A stretch of DNA of 64,000 bases from Sulfurisphaera javensis (GCF_041154675.1 NZ_AP031322.1:2293812-2357811); one strand, 5' to 3'. Positions 46,106-57,502 are shown, numbered from the stretch's first letter. Notes: generated by a model from the letters alone, not told the origin. Numbers and translations: made by a program.

Positions 46106-46645
46106 TTAAGTTTTCCTTTTGTCTATTTCTTTAATTATATTTTTTCGTAGTATATATAGTCTACTAGACTGATAAATTGTTAGTATTTTGTCTATTTCTT
46201 TTATTGCTTCCTCATATTTCCCTAATTCTAATAAATCAAGTATTTTAGCCTCAAAAATCCATTCATTAAATCTCTTTGAAAGCGCATCATTATAGACTTT
46301 TATTGCTTCCTCATATTTCCCTAACTCCTCTAATATGTTCCCCTCTAGGAAATAATAGGTTTCTGCATTTTGATAATCAATAATTCTTGCTTTTTGCAAT
46401 GTTTTTATTGCTTCCTCTTCCCTTCTAAGTTTTACTAAACTTAACGCTTTCTTATAGTAAAAATCTGGTACATGAGGGTCTAATTTTATTGCTATTTCAT
46501 ATTCCTCTAACGCTTTTTCATACATTTCGTTATTAAAATAAATCTCTCCAAGCATGAAATGGGGCCAAGGATCCTTAGGATCCTTTGCCATTAACTCTTT
46601 CAGTTCTTTTATCCTTACCTCTCCTAGTGCTGAATCTATCCTCAT
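46106..46645 (-). CDS. TPR repeat protein divergent from hydrogenase operon
   Basis: A 179-residue protein made of about four tetratricopeptide repeats. The pattern W-P-H-F-M-L-G-E-I-Y-F-N-N-E-M-Y-E-K-A-L-E-E-Y then repeats with Y-E-E-A-I-K blocks. The DNA repeats almost exactly in two units (around 46202-46229 and 46301-46328). TPR proteins scaffold protein complexes, so a role in assembling the divergent hydrogenase is possible. A CATTGGACT word lies 25-33 bases upstream of its ATG, beside the TATA-like TTAAATAG. Confidence 0.82.
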   Translation of the reverse strand: MRIDSALGEVRIKELKELMAKDPKDPWPHFMLGEIYFNNEMYEKALEEYEIAIKLDPHVPDFYYKKALSLVKLRREEEAIKTLQKARIIDYQNAETYYFLEGNILEELGKYEEAIKVYNDALSKRFNEWIFEAKILDLLELGKYEEAIKEIDKILTIYQSSRLYILRKNIIKEIDKRKT

Positions 46646-46669
46646 AGATAAAATTACTACATTGGACTA

Positions 46670-46678
46670 TTTAACCTT
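46670..46678 (+). promoter_or_regulatory. CATTGGACT half-site between TPR gene and hydrogenase operon
   Basis: Identical to one arm of the inverted repeat at 26605-26633. It lies about 50 bases upstream of the hynS TATA box (CTTATAAAC, 46727-46735) and next to the divergent TPR promoter. The second arm is absent. Confidence 0.45.
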
Positions 46679-46768
46679 ATTATTAACCGAGTTTAACATA
46701 ATTCTCATAATATGTTTAATCTCAGACTTATAAACAAATCAATACAATATTAACTTAGTGGATTTGTT

Positions 46769-48031
46769 ATGTCATTTAAGATATCTAGGAGAGACTTTCT
46801 AAAACTAGCAATGACAGCAACAATGCTATCCGCTCCAGAATGGGATAAAGCGATTTCCAAAGCAATGGACCTAGTAAAAAATGGTGATGTTAATATTGTA
46901 TGGTTTGAAGCTCAGGCATGCGAAGGAAACACAACTGCTATAATACAAGCTACTGATCCTACAGTTACACAAGTTCTGTTCGGTGCAAGTCCATTAGTAG
47001 GTCCAGGAAGTGTAAAAGTATCTTTCTGGCCAGCTCTAATGCCTCAGCAAGGTGAACAAGCGGTCGATGTGCTTAATGATATAATTGCCGGAAAATATAA
47101 TCCATATGTTTTAGTATTAGAGGGAAGTTTCCCAGATGAAAATACAGCACAACAATATAATCCTAACAACCCAGGGTATTGGGGCATGTTAGGTCCTAAA
47201 ACGTTAAATGAATGGGTTGCAGAGCTATTACCTAATGCTGTAGCTGTACTGGCTGTAGGTAATTGTGCTTCTTATGGTGGCTTAATAGCAGATAAAGTAT
47301 ATCAACCTCCGCCTAAGTTTATAACTCCTAACTGGTCCCCGTCACCCACTGGAGCTATAGGATTTTTTGATGATCCATTAAGAGGCTATAAGGGGTTATT
47401 AAGTAGGTTCTATGAGGATAATTATCTTAATGCTAGGGAAGGAGCAGCTCCATTCTATACATTTGTGAAAAATCCAAATTCGTATTTGGATATAACACCT
47501 TCGCCCAGTGCCTCAGTAAAACCAGCTATAGCTGTTCCAGGTTGTCCAGCAAATGGAAACGGAATTATGAGGACATTAGCTAATTTAGTTTTATGGGCAG
47601 AAGGATTAGCACCTTTACCAGAATTAGATCAATATTGGAGACCTTTATACTTCTTCCAAAATACAGTTCATGAGCAATGTCCTAGAGCAGCTTGGTATGC
47701 TGCAGGTGAGTTTAGAACTCAACCTGGAGAACCCACTGCCGCATGCTTATTTGAAGTAGGCTGTAAAGGTCCAGTTTCTAATTGTCCATGGAATAAATAT
47801 GGATGGGTAGGAGGTATAGGTGGTCCTACAAGGACTGGAGCTGTATGCATTGGCTGTACTATGCCAGGCTTCTCAGATCTGTATGAGCCATTTTATAAAC
47901 CTTTGCAAGTTCCTATACCTTCTTCAACTTTAACTACAGCTGGATTAATTGGTGCTGGTATAGTAATTGGTGCTGCTGCAGCTTATGCTGAAAAGAGACT
48001 TGTAAAACCAAAAACTGAAGTTAAAAAGTGA
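46769..48031 (+). CDS. hynS: [NiFe] hydrogenase small subunit with Tat signal
   Basis: A 420-residue iron-sulfur subunit. A twin-arginine signal I-S-R-R-D-F-L-K (Arg7, Arg8) leads the folded heterodimer outside. Cys ligands appear in [34 protein letters not shown] and V-C-I-G-C-T-M-P-G, as for three Fe-S clusters. A C-terminal membrane helix ([12 protein letters not shown]) and a basic tail anchor it. The set with Isp1/Isp2 matches the Acidianus-type group 1 hydrogenase that feeds H2 electrons to quinone for sulfur or oxygen respiration. Confidence 0.93.
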   Translation: MSFKISRRDFLKLAMTATMLSAPEWDKAISKAMDLVKNGDVNIVWFEAQACEGNTTAIIQATDPTVTQVLFGASPLVGPGSVKVSFWPALMPQQGEQAVDVLNDIIAGKYNPYVLVLEGSFPDENTAQQYNPNNPGYWGMLGPKTLNEWVAELLPNAVAVLAVGNCASYGGLIADKVYQPPPKFITPNWSPSPTGAIGFFDDPLRGYKGLLSRFYEDNYLNAREGAAPFYTFVKNPNSYLDITPSPSASVKPAIAVPGCPANGNGIMRTLANLVLWAEGLAPLPELDQYWRPLYFFQNTVHEQCPRAAWYAAGEFRTQPGEPTAACLFEVGCKGPVSNCPWNKYGWVGGIGGPTRTGAVCIGCTMPGFSDLYEPFYKPLQVPIPSSTLTTAGLIGAGIVIGAAAAYAEKRLVKPKTEVKK

Positions 48032-48036
48032 TACTT

Positions 48037-48855
48037 ATGGTAGCATTTCCATATTATCCTATTGGTAATTCATTATACAATGTAGCATTAAGTCTCTTCA
48101 TACCCACAATATTCTTTTTCTTTGCAGGTGCTACATATAGAATAGGAAGATATTTGATAACATATCATTCGCCATTAGATGTAAATCCTTCTATGCCGTT
48201 AAGAGGTAAGGTAAGTGGAGGAGAAAAAATAAAAGATTTAGTAAATACAGTAGCTAATTCAAGCAAAGTAGGCGCTAAAAGAAAGCCTATTACAACTATA
48301 GTAGGTTTATTAATGCATTTAACTTTAATATTAATTATTTTTCTATTAGCGCAACATATGATATTTTGGGCATACTATATTCCTCCTTATAGTGCTTTAT
48401 TTCCACTTGCTATACCAGAGAGTGCTGAAGACGGATTATTAGCATTAACCATGCCAGGTCATCCAACAACTACAATGGCTTACACATTTGTTAATGATAT
48501 ATGGGGTCCTTTAACAGTAATTCTGAACGGTCAAATTCTCACTTATTTATTAATGGTGTTCTTAGCAATTTATTTAGCCCATAAATTCTATGCTTTAGCT
48601 GAAAGGTTAGTTATTAGAGCTGGTGATTGGTGGTTCTTCTTACTTTTGTTTATCGATGTAGTCCTAGGATTTTTAGCATCCTCTCATATACCCAATAATG
48701 TAACTTGGTATGATAACTTACTTGGTGCACATATATTAGTAGCTGAGATAATCATAGCAACATTACCATTTACAAGAGGTTTTCATATGTTTGAATTCTG
48801 GTTTGGAAAAGTAAGAGAATGGTACTTTATGACATTTAGGAGGGGGGCAAAGTAA
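48037..48855 (+). CDS. isp1: Hydrogenase-linked membrane cytochrome-like subunit Isp1
   Basis: A 272-residue membrane protein from ATG 48037; a GTG at 48028 overlapping the hynS stop is possible. Five or six helices, with His residues in helices (for example M-H-L-T-L, A-Q-H-M-I-F, L-G-A-H-I-L, G-F-H-M-F) suitable for haem b as in the NarI/HdrE-like family. It would transfer electrons from the hydrogenase to quinone together with Isp2. It ends one base before the isp2 start. Confidence 0.85.
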   Translation: MVAFPYYPIGNSLYNVALSLFIPTIFFFFAGATYRIGRYLITYHSPLDVNPSMPLRGKVSGGEKIKDLVNTVANSSKVGAKRKPITTIVGLLMHLTLILIIFLLAQHMIFWAYYIPPYSALFPLAIPESAEDGLLALTMPGHPTTTMAYTFVNDIWGPLTVILNGQILTYLLMVFLAIYLAHKFYALAERLVIRAGDWWFFLLLFIDVVLGFLASSHIPNNVTWYDNLLGAHILVAEIIIATLPFTRGFHMFEFWFGKVREWYFMTFRRGAK

Positions 48856-48856
48856 A

Positions 48857-50221
48857 ATGTCAACCACAATAACTCAACAAATAGATTTGGAAAAATTAAA
48901 ACAAGCAATAGATGAAGTAGTATATACACAAATAGATTCTACGATACTTTATTATGTTCAATCCTGCGTAAACTGTAAAGCTTGTGAAGCTGGATGTCCA
49001 TTTAGTGCAGATGGATTAGAATACTCTCCAGTAAATAAGGCTGAAATAACAAGGCAATTAGTTAGAGCAAGATTTACTGTTTGGGGAATGACTATAGGAA
49101 GAGTTATTGGTGGAGCTAAAAAGTACCTTAAATTGGATGAGGCACAAACATTAGCAGATTATGTATGGCACTGTACTGATTGTGGATCATGTATGTTTGT
49201 ATGTCCAATGGCTATTGATAGTGGAGCTTTAATCGAACTAATGAAGCAGATATCATTTAAAGCTGGTATAATTCCAAAAGTTTATAAAGAATTAGAGGAT
49301 TTAGAAGTGAGTGAAAAGTATTGGGATATAAAAGAAATTCAGGATATTTGGAATGGCTTAATAAACAAAATAGGAGAAACTATAGGTAAATCGGTTCAGT
49401 TAGATAAAAAGAATTCGGAAATATTACTCTATTCCAGTCTTTATGAAGCTTTAGTATATCCAGATGTTATCATAAAAACCGCTAAAATTCTAGATATGCT
49501 AGGAAAAGACTGGACTTTTATGTCAAAACCATTAGGGATTAGACCACCTATTGGGATAGTAATAGGAGATAGCGAGGGTAGTGTGGAAGTAATGAAAAGA
49601 ATTTACGAATATTTTAAAGAAATAAATCCAAAATATGTAATAATGACCTCAGGAGGATATGATTATCCTACATTAAGATATAGAATGCATGAAATACTTA
49701 AAGTTAAGCCAAATTATGAGGTAGCTCATATAACTGAAGCATTAGCTAAGTGGTATGAGGAAGGAGAGTTTGAGATAGAACAGTTAGATGAAGTCATAAC
49801 ATGGCATGATCCTTGTCAGCTAAGTAAAAGAGGTGGAGTTATTGAGCCACCAAGAGTTTTACTAAAAGCTTTATCTAAGAAATTCAAAGAATTACCTAAT
49901 CATGGAGTTAACACATTATGCTGTAGTGGTGGTGGCGGAAGTTGTAGTCTACCATCAACTATTGAAAATTTAGCAAAAATGATTGGTTACACATTAGATG
50001 AATCTGACAAGAAGTTTCTTGAAGATAGAGTAAAATCCCTGAAAAACGCTGGAAAGAAAAAAATAGAAGAAATAAACAAAATCAAGCCACAAAAAGTACT
50101 AACTGGATGTCCAGTTTGCAAAGAAAGTATTGGATTCTCAATAGATTATTATAAAGCAGATTCTAAGGTATACCATATTGTAGAAATATTAGCTGACAGA
50201 ATAAAGGTGAAAGGTAAATGA
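48857..50221 (+). CDS. isp2: Hydrogenase-linked HdrD-like iron-sulfur protein Isp2
   Basis: A 454-residue soluble protein. [12 protein letters not shown] and [12 protein letters not shown] are two 4Fe-4S groups. Two CCG-type domains follow, with [10 protein letters not shown] and [10 protein letters not shown], then G-C-P-V-C-K near the C-terminus. The layout is that of HdrD/DsrK-like proteins. With Isp1 it would form the quinone-reducing module. It lies between isp1 and hynL, separated from the latter by 82 bases with a possible internal promoter. Confidence 0.88.
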   Translation: MSTTITQQIDLEKLKQAIDEVVYTQIDSTILYYVQSCVNCKACEAGCPFSADGLEYSPVNKAEITRQLVRARFTVWGMTIGRVIGGAKKYLKLDEAQTLADYVWHCTDCGSCMFVCPMAIDSGALIELMKQISFKAGIIPKVYKELEDLEVSEKYWDIKEIQDIWNGLINKIGETIGKSVQLDKKNSEILLYSSLYEALVYPDVIIKTAKILDMLGKDWTFMSKPLGIRPPIGIVIGDSEGSVEVMKRIYEYFKEINPKYVIMTSGGYDYPTLRYRMHEILKVKPNYEVAHITEALAKWYEEGEFEIEQLDEVITWHDPCQLSKRGGVIEPPRVLLKALSKKFKELPNHGVNTLCCSGGGGSCSLPSTIENLAKMIGYTLDESDKKFLEDRVKSLKNAGKKKIEEINKIKPQKVLTGCPVCKESIGFSIDYYKADSKVYHIVEILADRIKVKGK

Positions 50222-50290
50222 ATAATTTTTTAAATTCTTATTTCGCAAATAATATATGTATGAGATATAATTTTTATATGGTTAAAAAAT

Positions 50291-50297
50291 GGGGTGA
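50291..50297 (+). promoter_or_regulatory. Shine-Dalgarno sequence of hynL
   Basis: GGGGTGA six bases before ATG 50304 in an otherwise AT-rich gap. It supports this start. Confidence 0.65.
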
Positions 50298-50303
50298 AAT
50301 ATT

Positions 50304-52196
50304 ATGAGTAGTTCTCCTATAAAAATGGTTATAGATCCTATTACAAGAGTTGCAGGGCATCTAGGTTTAACAGCAACAGTGGATCCAAATACTAGACAAG
50401 TAATTAACAATGAAGCCTATACGTACGTTACAATGTTTAGAGGTTTCGAAGTATTTTTAAGAGGAAGACAACCACCAGATGCAATACATATAACATCGAG
50501 AAGCTGTGGGGTTTGTGGTGCTGCTCATGCAAATGGTTCAACAAGAGCTAACGATATGGCATTAGGTGCAGTACCTTATCCTCTTGGTGTGGTTTTAAGA
50601 AATATGGCATATGCTATGACTGATATAATTTATGATCACTCTATTATATTAAACGTATTAGAAGGCCCAGATTTTTCAGCACAAGTTTTTCAAAACTATT
50701 ATCCATCATGCTGGCAAGCAGCACAACAAACTAAAGCTGAATACACTGATATTCATGGTTTCAATACAATAGCAGACATTATGACAGCTTTAAACCCATT
50801 TGCTGGTTCCTTATGGGTAGATGCGGTAAAAGCGCAAATATTAGCAAGAGAAGCTGGAGTATTAATTTATGGAAGACATTCCCATCCACCAATGCTAATA
50901 CCGGGAGGAATTGGAACTGATTTATCGGTTGGAGAATCTCTATTTGTTCAGTACATGTATAGGTTAACTACACTAACTGCTTGGGTAAAAATGCTTATAG
51001 CTTCATGGATGGACTTAGCCAACTTCCTAATTGATAATTGTGACTATGAAAATCAAGGATTAACTTATGCTCAACCCACTTATATATCTGGATTTGGATG
51101 GGAAAGCCCAGAGTTATATAGTTCATTAGGAGAGAGTTACGAAGAAATATATGGTAATATTGACTCCTTGTCTAATACTGCAAGTGAAGGACCACAAACA
51201 GTATTCAGACCAACTATAGTAAGAAACGGGGAACTATTAAGCAAAAGCTTCATAGATTTAAATGTTGCCCAGTTAGAGTTTGTTAATTCCTCATTCTATC
51301 ATAACTGGGCTAAAATTACATCCCCGTTTACTGAAACAGATCCAGCGGGTAATAAGTTAGCTTGGGGACTAACTGCTTCAGATGGCACACCCTTATATAT
51401 GTACCATCCTTGGAATAAGACAACAATACCAAATCCCATGGCTCCTAACTTTTTAGAAAAATACAGCTGGGATGCTGAACCAAGATTAGTATGGAAAGAT
51501 GGAACTATGTGGGCTTATGAGACAGGTCCTTGGGCTAGATTGCATGCTGTTGCTCATTTCCATCCAAATAGCCCAATTGTGAAAAATGGTAAGATATCAA
51601 TAACATTACCAGCTATAAACGATATTCCCTCATGGCTACCTAGTGGAACAATGCAAGAATGGACTGTAGAATGGGAACCACCAGACAAGTCTACAACGCT
51701 AAGCAGAATTTTAGGAAGAGCAGTAGATTCTGCTGTGGCAATATTCGTAGCATGGGAGAACCTAGAATATGGTTTAGAATTATTTATGAAAAACCAAACT
51801 TCACCCAAGACATCAAGACCTTGGAAACAGCCCTCATTTAGCCTAGGTGTTGGACAATTCGAAGTACCAAGAGGTACAGTAAGACATTGGATGGTAGTTA
51901 GCAATTATACTATAGCTAATTACCAATATCATGCTCCTACAACAGCTAATGTATCGCCAAGAGATAATAATTGTAATGGTCCATGGTGTATAAACGGACA
52001 AGCAATAGGTCCATTTGAAATGTCAGTAATTAACACTAAGATTATGGAAGAAGTGCCACCCTCACAATGGGTTGGATATGATTTTGGAAGAGCTATAAGA
52101 AGTTTCGATCCATGTCTAGTATGTGCTGCACACTTTGAAATTAAAGGATTAAATAAGAAGATTGAACAACTAATAACACCGGTGTGCAATACATGA
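50304..52196 (+). CDS. hynL: [NiFe] hydrogenase large subunit
   Basis: A 630-residue catalytic subunit. The N-terminal nickel motif [10 protein letters not shown] supplies Cys68 and Cys71, and the C-terminal motif D-P-C-L-V-C-A-A-H supplies Cys604 and Cys607 and ends in His610. The 20 residues after His610 form the peptide that maturation proteases remove after metal insertion; the protease gene is at 56277. It has no signal peptide and should be exported with HynS. Sequence and gene set suggest a membrane-bound H2-uptake hydrogenase of the Sulfolobales type. Confidence 0.94.
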   Translation: MSSSPIKMVIDPITRVAGHLGLTATVDPNTRQVINNEAYTYVTMFRGFEVFLRGRQPPDAIHITSRSCGVCGAAHANGSTRANDMALGAVPYPLGVVLRNMAYAMTDIIYDHSIILNVLEGPDFSAQVFQNYYPSCWQAAQQTKAEYTDIHGFNTIADIMTALNPFAGSLWVDAVKAQILAREAGVLIYGRHSHPPMLIPGGIGTDLSVGESLFVQYMYRLTTLTAWVKMLIASWMDLANFLIDNCDYENQGLTYAQPTYISGFGWESPELYSSLGESYEEIYGNIDSLSNTASEGPQTVFRPTIVRNGELLSKSFIDLNVAQLEFVNSSFYHNWAKITSPFTETDPAGNKLAWGLTASDGTPLYMYHPWNKTTIPNPMAPNFLEKYSWDAEPRLVWKDGTMWAYETGPWARLHAVAHFHPNSPIVKNGKISITLPAINDIPSWLPSGTMQEWTVEWEPPDKSTTLSRILGRAVDSAVAIFVAWENLEYGLELFMKNQTSPKTSRPWKQPSFSLGVGQFEVPRGTVRHWMVVSNYTIANYQYHAPTTANVSPRDNNCNGPWCINGQAIGPFEMSVINTKIMEEVPPSQWVGYDFGRAIRSFDPCLVCAAHFEIKGLNKKIEQLITPVCNT

Positions 52197-52513
52197 TATT
52201 AAAGATAAAAAAGAACGATATACCCCCAAACTCTATGGTTGAAATGTATTTTCAGAATGGAAAACCATGGGAAAGGAAGCCAGTTTTGGTTGTAAACTAT
52301 AAGGGAAAATTTTTTGCTTTAGAACCTTTTTGTACACATGACGGATTATCTTTAGAAGACGGGTTCATAACTGATGATGGTAAAATTGTTTGTCCTTGGC
52401 ACGGCTCCGTATTTGATATTCAAACTGGAAAGGTAGTTGATGGTCCAGCGAAGAGGGATTTAAAAGTGTATAAAGTTATTGAAAAAGAAAAAGAGGTGGA
52501 AATTTATGAGTGA
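52193..52513 (+). CDS. Rieske-type [2Fe-2S] protein in hydrogenase operon
   Basis: A 106-residue ferredoxin-like protein from ATG 52193, which overlaps the hynL stop (ATGA); a GTG at 52184 is less likely. [10 protein letters not shown] and [10 protein letters not shown] give the C-x-H...C-x2-H ligands of a Rieske 2Fe-2S cluster. There is no membrane helix or signal, so it is a cytosolic bacterial-ferredoxin-like Rieske protein. Its presence within a hydrogenase maturation operon suggests an electron-transfer role in cofactor assembly or to the hydrogenase before export. Confidence 0.85.
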   Translation: MILKIKKNDIPPNSMVEMYFQNGKPWERKPVLVVNYKGKFFALEPFCTHDGLSLEDGFITDDGKIVCPWHGSVFDIQTGKVVDGPAKRDLKVYKVIEKEKEVEIYE

Positions 52514-53123
52514 AATTTCAGCTTCTGGCTTCACTGGTGTATTTACATTAAAAGTTTACAATGATCCAGATCTATATGCATTTGCCGGGAGATTGGCAGG
52601 ATTAGGATATTCTGTTGCCCAAATAAAATTAAGTGGAGGTACTGGTTATTTATATATTCCTTTAGATGGAAATGGATCTTTTGCTAAGAAAAATCTGATT
52701 GATGTTTATTATCAGCCTAAAACTTTTACAGTTGTAAGTGAAGATGTTTCAAATTTTGTTTTGGGAAGCGGTGAGCTAATTCGAGCTTTAAGGGAGAGTG
52801 GAGTCTCTAATATTGATTATGCTGAAATTAATATTACAGCCGTAAGAGTTATAAATGGTTTGTCTTTCTCTTTTAATACTTGGAATGTGAGGGGAATCAC
52901 TTTATCTAGAGGTAGTGTTGATGATAAAAGATATGAACAAATAAGTGTAACAAGAATTAATGATCAACTTTCTCGTTATCTTATTTCATATTATCTAAGA
53001 AGTGACTATGAAGACATCTCTCCAGTATTTCATAATATTCCTCAAAAAATAAGTGAGATAGTAGATGAAATAGTAAATTTTTATAAAAAAACATTTATAG
53101 TCGAAAAAGAATTAGAGAAGTGA
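52506..53123 (+). CDS. Uncharacterised hydrogenase-operon protein
   Basis: A 205-residue soluble protein from ATG 52506, overlapping the Rieske stop; an earlier start at 52479 lies inside that gene. No family recognised. The first 100 residues alternate hydrophobic and polar (F-T-L-K-V-Y-N-D-P-D, G-G-T-G-Y-L-Y-I-P-L), suggesting a beta-rich domain, followed by a helical C-terminus. No Cys, so it does not bind a metal cluster through thiols. Tight packing between the Rieske and hypD genes suggests a specific maturation or assembly role. Confidence 0.7.
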   Translation: MSEISASGFTGVFTLKVYNDPDLYAFAGRLAGLGYSVAQIKLSGGTGYLYIPLDGNGSFAKKNLIDVYYQPKTFTVVSEDVSNFVLGSGELIRALRESGVSNIDYAEINITAVRVINGLSFSFNTWNVRGITLSRGSVDDKRYEQISVTRINDQLSRYLISYYLRSDYEDISPVFHNIPQKISEIVDEIVNFYKKTFIVEKELEK

Positions 53124-53129
53124 TAAAGT

Positions 53130-54311
53130 ATGGATTTGCCTAAAGAAATTGAATTATTGTTTAGAGAGAATTTACCTTTAGCTAAGAAAATTGCTAAAGA
53201 GATAGAAAGATTAACACCACTTGTTCTAAGAAAGACTGGTCTAGAGAAGATAAAAATAATGAACTTTTGTGGCTCTCATGAATGGACTACTACTCATTAC
53301 GGTATAAGAGCAGTTCTACCCCCAGAAATTGAACTTATTCCTGGACCTGGATGTCCAGTATGTGTAACCCCAAGTAGTGATATAGAGAATTTAATAAATT
53401 TAGCAATGGAAGGGTATAGAATTTACGTTTTTGGAGACGGTTTTAAATTACCAACAGTTAATCATTATAAAACTGGACAGATAAGTTCTTTGTCTCATGC
53501 AAGAGCTTTAGGTGCAGATGTAAGAATAGTATATAGTTTTGCCGATGCAATAGAAGATGTGAAGAAAGATGGAAAGAAATCTATCTTTTTTGGAATGGGC
53601 TTCGAAACTACAGCACCAAGCTATGCAGTATTATTTGCTACTCAGAAAATACCTAAAAACTTAATGTTTTATTCTTCAATAAAGTTAACTGCACCGGCTG
53701 CTGAGTATGCTGTGCAAGTACACAAGGAGAAAAAAAGAGTTCCAGTATCTGGAGTAATTGGTCCTGGCCATGTTTCAACAATTATTGGGGCTATGAGTTG
53801 GGATTTCTTCCCAGAGAAATATGGTATTCCGGCAGTTGTGAGTGGTTTCGAACCTATTGACGTTTTAACGGGAGTTATGATTATTCTAAAGAATTTGTAT
53901 ACTGGTAACATTACCTTTACTGACCTAGAATACATAAGAGTAGCTAAAAGGGAAGGAAACTTATTTGCAAAAGCGAAAATAAATGATGTATTTGATGTAG
54001 TAGATGCAATATGGAGAGGTATTGGAACTATTCCGAAAAGTGGCCTTGATTTAAATGACAAGTTCAAAGAATATAATGCAAGGCTTTTAGTTAATGAAAA
54101 ACCATGGGACTACGATTTACCACCTGGTTGTAGATGCAACGAAGTAACTTTAGGTTTAGCATATCCAACTGATTGTCCACTATTTATGAAAGCATGTACC
54201 CCGGCTAGACCCTGGGGACCATGTATGGTTAGCATGGAAGGTGCGTGTGCAGTTTGGGCAAGATTTGGTTCTAGCGAAAGAGTTTTGAGCATAGTCAAAG
54301 AGGTGAGATAA
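53130..54311 (+). CDS. hypD: Hydrogenase maturation factor HypD
   Basis: A 393-residue Hyp[30 protein letters not shown] and the C-terminal Cys set ([22 protein letters not shown]) match the Fe-S protein on which the Fe(CN)2CO centre is assembled together with HypC. It begins seven bases after the preceding gene and ends one base before hypC. Confidence 0.95.
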   Translation: MDLPKEIELLFRENLPLAKKIAKEIERLTPLVLRKTGLEKIKIMNFCGSHEWTTTHYGIRAVLPPEIELIPGPGCPVCVTPSSDIENLINLAMEGYRIYVFGDGFKLPTVNHYKTGQISSLSHARALGADVRIVYSFADAIEDVKKDGKKSIFFGMGFETTAPSYAVLFATQKIPKNLMFYSSIKLTAPAAEYAVQVHKEKKRVPVSGVIGPGHVSTIIGAMSWDFFPEKYGIPAVVSGFEPIDVLTGVMIILKNLYTGNITFTDLEYIRVAKREGNLFAKAKINDVFDVVDAIWRGIGTIPKSGLDLNDKFKEYNARLLVNEKPWDYDLPPGCRCNEVTLGLAYPTDCPLFMKACTPARPWGPCMVSMEGACAVWARFGSSERVLSIVKEVR

Positions 54312-54312
54312 G

Positions 54313-54615
54313 ATGTGTTGGGCTGTTCCTGCTAAGGTTGTTTCAATAGATTCTGATGTAATAGCAACAGTAGATTTAGGTCAGAATACCCTAAAGAAAG
54401 TAGCAATTGGTGTAGATAATCTAAAAGTTGGAGATTATGTAATGGTTCATGCTGGCGTTATTATAGCGAAATTGTCAAAAGAAGAAGTTATGGAGAATGT
54501 AAAATTTATTGAGGAGCAAATAAGGGAAGTCGCAGAGATGATAGGTGAAGATCCAAATGAGGCAATAAAAGATTTTGAGAAATCTGTGTATTCTATTTTA
54601 AGTGATGAAAAATGA
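54313..54615 (+). CDS. hypC: Hydrogenase maturation chaperone HypC
   Basis: A 100-residue HypC/HybG. The N-terminal M-C-W-A-V-P-A-K-V supplies the essential Cys2 that carries the iron with HypD and binds the large subunit precursor. [10 protein letters not shown] is the usual second motif. The C-terminal part is helical. Its stop overlaps the hypE start (ATGA). Confidence 0.95.
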   Translation: MCWAVPAKVVSIDSDVIATVDLGQNTLKKVAIGVDNLKVGDYVMVHAGVIIAKLSKEEVMENVKFIEEQIREVAEMIGEDPNEAIKDFEKSVYSILSDEK

Positions 54616-55622
54616 GTCAGACAATATTAATTTCTCATGGAAATGGAGGAAAAGAGACTCAACAATTGCTTCAAAGGTTAATATTCTCAAAGTTACCTTC
54701 ATCCTTAAAGAAAACAATTGATGGCGTTGGACTAGATTTTCCAGATGATGGGGCTGTAATAGGCAAATTAGTAATAGCTACTGATTCTCATACAGTATAT
54801 CCATATTTCTTTCCAGGAGGAAGTATAGGGAAATTAGCAGTCAATGGTACAATAAACGATGTAGTCATGATGAATGCGAAGCCCATTGCAATGTTAGATT
54901 CAATAGTTGTTGCTGAAGGATTTCCTTTGAATGACTTAGAGAAAATAATAGATGATATGTTGTCAGTATTGAAAGAAAATAACATACCACTTGTTGGTGG
55001 GGATTTTAAAGTAGTTCCTTCTTCATCAATGAAAGACATAGTAATAAACACTGTAGGAATAGGAATTACTGAAAATCCACTTGTAGATAAAATCAGACCA
55101 GAAGACGAAATAATAGTTACTGGACCTATAGGCGTTCATGGTAGCTTAATTGCTGCACTACAATATGGAATACAAACAAATTTGCAAAGTGATACAAAAC
55201 CTTTAATTAAACTCCTTGATGTATTTGATAAGTTTAAAGGTTATATTCATGCTGCTAGAGATCCTACAAGAGGTGGATTAGCTGCTACACTAAACGAATG
55301 GGTAGCTAACACTGAATATATGATAGTGATAGATGAAAATAAACTAAATATTCCAGAAGAGGTAAAGGCTATATCTGATGTTACTGGTTTAGATCCTTTA
55401 GTACTTGCAAATGAAGGAATAGCCGTACTTAGTGTCTCGCCACAAGTTAGTAAAGATGTCTTAAAAGAGCTAGATAGCTTAGGATTTACGCCAAGTATTA
55501 TAGGGAAAGTAATATCTCCAGAAAATCCAAATAACAAAGCTTTAGTTGTTGTTAAAACAGTAATTGGAGGAGCAAAAATATTAGAAATGCCTACCGGAGA
55601 TATAGTACCAAGAATTTGTTGA
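54612..55622 (+). CDS. hypE: Hydrogenase maturation factor HypE
   Basis: A 336-residue HypE, PurM-like ATPase. [21 protein letters not shown] and D-P-T-R-G-G-L-A are typical ATP and cyanide-synthesis motifs. The C-terminal P-R-I-C ends with Cys336, which is carbamoylated by HypF and dehydrated to thiocyanate. hypF is not in the window; nor are hypA and hypB. Confidence 0.95.
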   Translation: MSQTILISHGNGGKETQQLLQRLIFSKLPSSLKKTIDGVGLDFPDDGAVIGKLVIATDSHTVYPYFFPGGSIGKLAVNGTINDVVMMNAKPIAMLDSIVVAEGFPLNDLEKIIDDMLSVLKENNIPLVGGDFKVVPSSSMKDIVINTVGIGITENPLVDKIRPEDEIIVTGPIGVHGSLIAALQYGIQTNLQSDTKPLIKLLDVFDKFKGYIHAARDPTRGGLAATLNEWVANTEYMIVIDENKLNIPEEVKAISDVTGLDPLVLANEGIAVLSVSPQVSKDVLKELDSLGFTPSIIGKVISPENPNNKALVVVKTVIGGAKILEMPTGDIVPRIC

Positions 55623-55634
55623 TGATGATGAGAA

Positions 55635-55868
55635 ATGAGTTCATTACTAGACATAGTCCTAGAAATATTAGCTTTACAGAAAGTTATTAAAGAAGAGATA
55701 CAAAAGCCAATGAGAAGAGAATTGCTTTCAATCATTTATGAGATAAAGCCTATTCAAAACGAAATAAAACTAGATGACCTATTAAAGGAATATAATGCCA
55801 AAGATCTCGTTGATTTAGTTCAAAAAATAACCTTATCTATGAAGAGTGATAAAAATGGCAAAACATAA
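55635..55868 (+). CDS. Small uncharacterised hydrogenase-operon protein
   Basis: A 77-residue, mostly helical protein without Cys or membrane segment. No family recognised; it lacks the HypA-type zinc motif. It starts 12 bases after hypE, behind a GATGATGATGAGA stretch, and its end overlaps the next gene. Likely a small partner of the two following genes. Confidence 0.65.
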   Translation: MSSLLDIVLEILALQKVIKEEIQKPMRRELLSIIYEIKPIQNEIKLDDLLKEYNAKDLVDLVQKITLSMKSDKNGKT

Positions 55869-56295
55869 AGTTGTAATAGGTTTCATTCCTTTTTTTGCAA
55901 CACCGGATGGGCAAGTAGTAGAGGCAGTTTATAATTTATGGAAAGACAAGGAATATGTCCTTGATTTAGAAACGGATCCTATTGATGCAGCCTACCAAGT
56001 GAAGAATTTAGAGCCAGAACACGTATTATTAGTAGGTAGCAGTAGATATGCTCCAGATGGTATATCAGAGAAGGAATTTGTGTTAGAAACTAACGACCCT
56101 TGGGAAATGTTAGAACTTATAAGACCTGGATTAGATGGGAGATATTACGTTGAAGATGTCGCTTACGGGATTTTAATATTTGGAGGATATAAGAAAGTCT
56201 ATGCAATATATTATAAAGGAGACTATACACAAGAAATGATTGACAAATTGAACAAAAAGGTTGAGGAGAAAGTACAATGGCTATCAAAATTATAG
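55855..56295 (+). CDS. Uncharacterised hydrogenase-operon protein (146 aa)
   Basis: A 146-residue soluble protein from ATG 55855; a GTG at 55846 is possible. [15 protein letters not shown] at the N-terminus and [15 protein letters not shown] are compatible with an alpha/beta fold with phosphate-type loops, but I do not recognise a family. It overlaps both neighbours, the 77-residue gene and the maturation protease, so it should act in hydrogenase maturation. Confidence 0.68.
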   Translation: MAKHKVVIGFIPFFATPDGQVVEAVYNLWKDKEYVLDLETDPIDAAYQVKNLEPEHVLLVGSSRYAPDGISEKEFVLETNDPWEMLELIRPGLDGRYYVEDVAYGILIFGGYKKVYAIYYKGDYTQEMIDKLNKKVEEKVQWLSKL

Positions 56296-56756
56296 GCATG
56301 GGAAATAGGCTTTATGGGGATGATGCAATAGGTTCGTTAGTTGCATCATGTATAGGAGGATTAGATGCTGAGGCTAACGGTTTTCAGGCCTTAGCATTTA
56401 TTGAGAAAGGTGACATTGTGTTTTTTATTGACGCAATGATTATGGATGAAGAATTTAATTTGTTTAAAATTAATGTAGAAAAAGCCGAAGAAACTGAAAT
56501 CTCAGATCCCCATAGATTGTCTCCTATTCAAGTTGTATCATTAGCAAAAAAAGCCGGTAATGTACCGAAAGAGGCATATATATTAGCAATAAAACCTGAA
56601 AGGATAGACTGGCCTGGTGTAAGTAATGAAGCAATAGAAAGAGTTAAGAAATTATTTCAGAAATATAATGATTTTTTAGCTAGTTATGGTATCATAATAA
56701 ACATAGACGAATTATTGAAATGTGTTAAAGAAAAAAGTAATACTCCATGGATTTAA
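56277..56756 (+). CDS. Hydrogenase maturation endopeptidase (HyaD/HycI-like)
   Basis: A 159-residue protease. [15 protein letters not shown] is the G-x-G-N-x-L-x-x-D-D signature whose Asp binds nickel of the precursor; I-D-A-M-I and a later S-D-P-H-R-L-S-P are the second and third metal regions. It should remove the 20-residue tail after His610 of HynL. It overlaps the previous gene by 19 bases and is the last gene of the operon. Confidence 0.9.
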   Translation: MAIKIIGMGNRLYGDDAIGSLVASCIGGLDAEANGFQALAFIEKGDIVFFIDAMIMDEEFNLFKINVEKAEETEISDPHRLSPIQVVSLAKKAGNVPKEAYILAIKPERIDWPGVSNEAIERVKKLFQKYNDFLASYGIIINIDELLKCVKEKSNTPWI

Positions 56757-57475
56757 ATTTTAGATCTCCTTATTTCACCAAACCTTTCTTTCCAGTTTTT
56801 CAAGATCTTTTCTGCAGTAATAGTTTGCTTACACTCATTACAATACTCTAATTCCTCAGTTGGAATATTTAACAATGAGGAAACTCTCATTATTTTCTTT
56901 TTATTATCAAACGGTTTGCCACATCTTCTACATCTTACCACTTCATCTTCCGCCACTACGTAAGAATAGTTCTCTTTTAAGCTTTTATATTCTTTATCTT
57001 TCATAACGAATATTGCTCCTTCTTCGCATAAATTTACGCATAAGTTGCATCCAATACATTTGGAAGGACTAAAATTAATAAAGATCTTTTCATCTTTCAG
57101 AGTGAAGCTAAAAGCTTTTGTTGGACATTTTCTTACACATACCCCACATAAAGTACATTCATCTGTTATTATTACTTTGTATCCATGGATATCGTAAGAA
57201 CTTTCTCCTTCAATTTTTAAGGAAGATATTATCCTAGTGTAATCTATTCTTTTAACTCCAGATAAGTATGTATTGGGCTTATCTTTAATTTTTTCTTTAA
57301 TTTCATTAAATAAAGATAGCGTATTTTCGGCAACTTTTCTATTTATACATTTTTCATTAGGGCAATATAATTCTACATCGAAAAACGATTCTAAAGCGTA
57401 TAATTCCTCTGGTCCTAAAGCACCAATACATGGTACTATAAGGTCTGAATCATCACTACAGCAATATTTGTTTGG
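56753..57475 (-). pseudogene. Truncated sreD-like iron-sulfur gene
   Basis: The minus strand is open from 57475, just after a TAG at 57476-57478, to the stop at 56753, but the first Met appears only 83 codons before the end. The whole frame reads as the C-terminal part of SreD: C-T-L-C-G-V-C-V-R-K-C-P and C-I-G-C-N-L-C-V-N-L-C, then V-V-R-C-R-R-C-G-K-P and Y-C-N-E-C, in the same order as at 19910-21292. The N-terminal ferredoxin part and start are missing. It is therefore a decayed paralogue, possibly still making the short tail. Confidence 0.78.
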
Positions 57476-57502
57476 CTAAATAATACACCTCCGTAAGAGG
57501 CA

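Noticed and set aside
55247-55735. 162-codon minus-strand ORF opposite hypE
   Set aside because: Antisense to hypE and to the following gene, both well supported.
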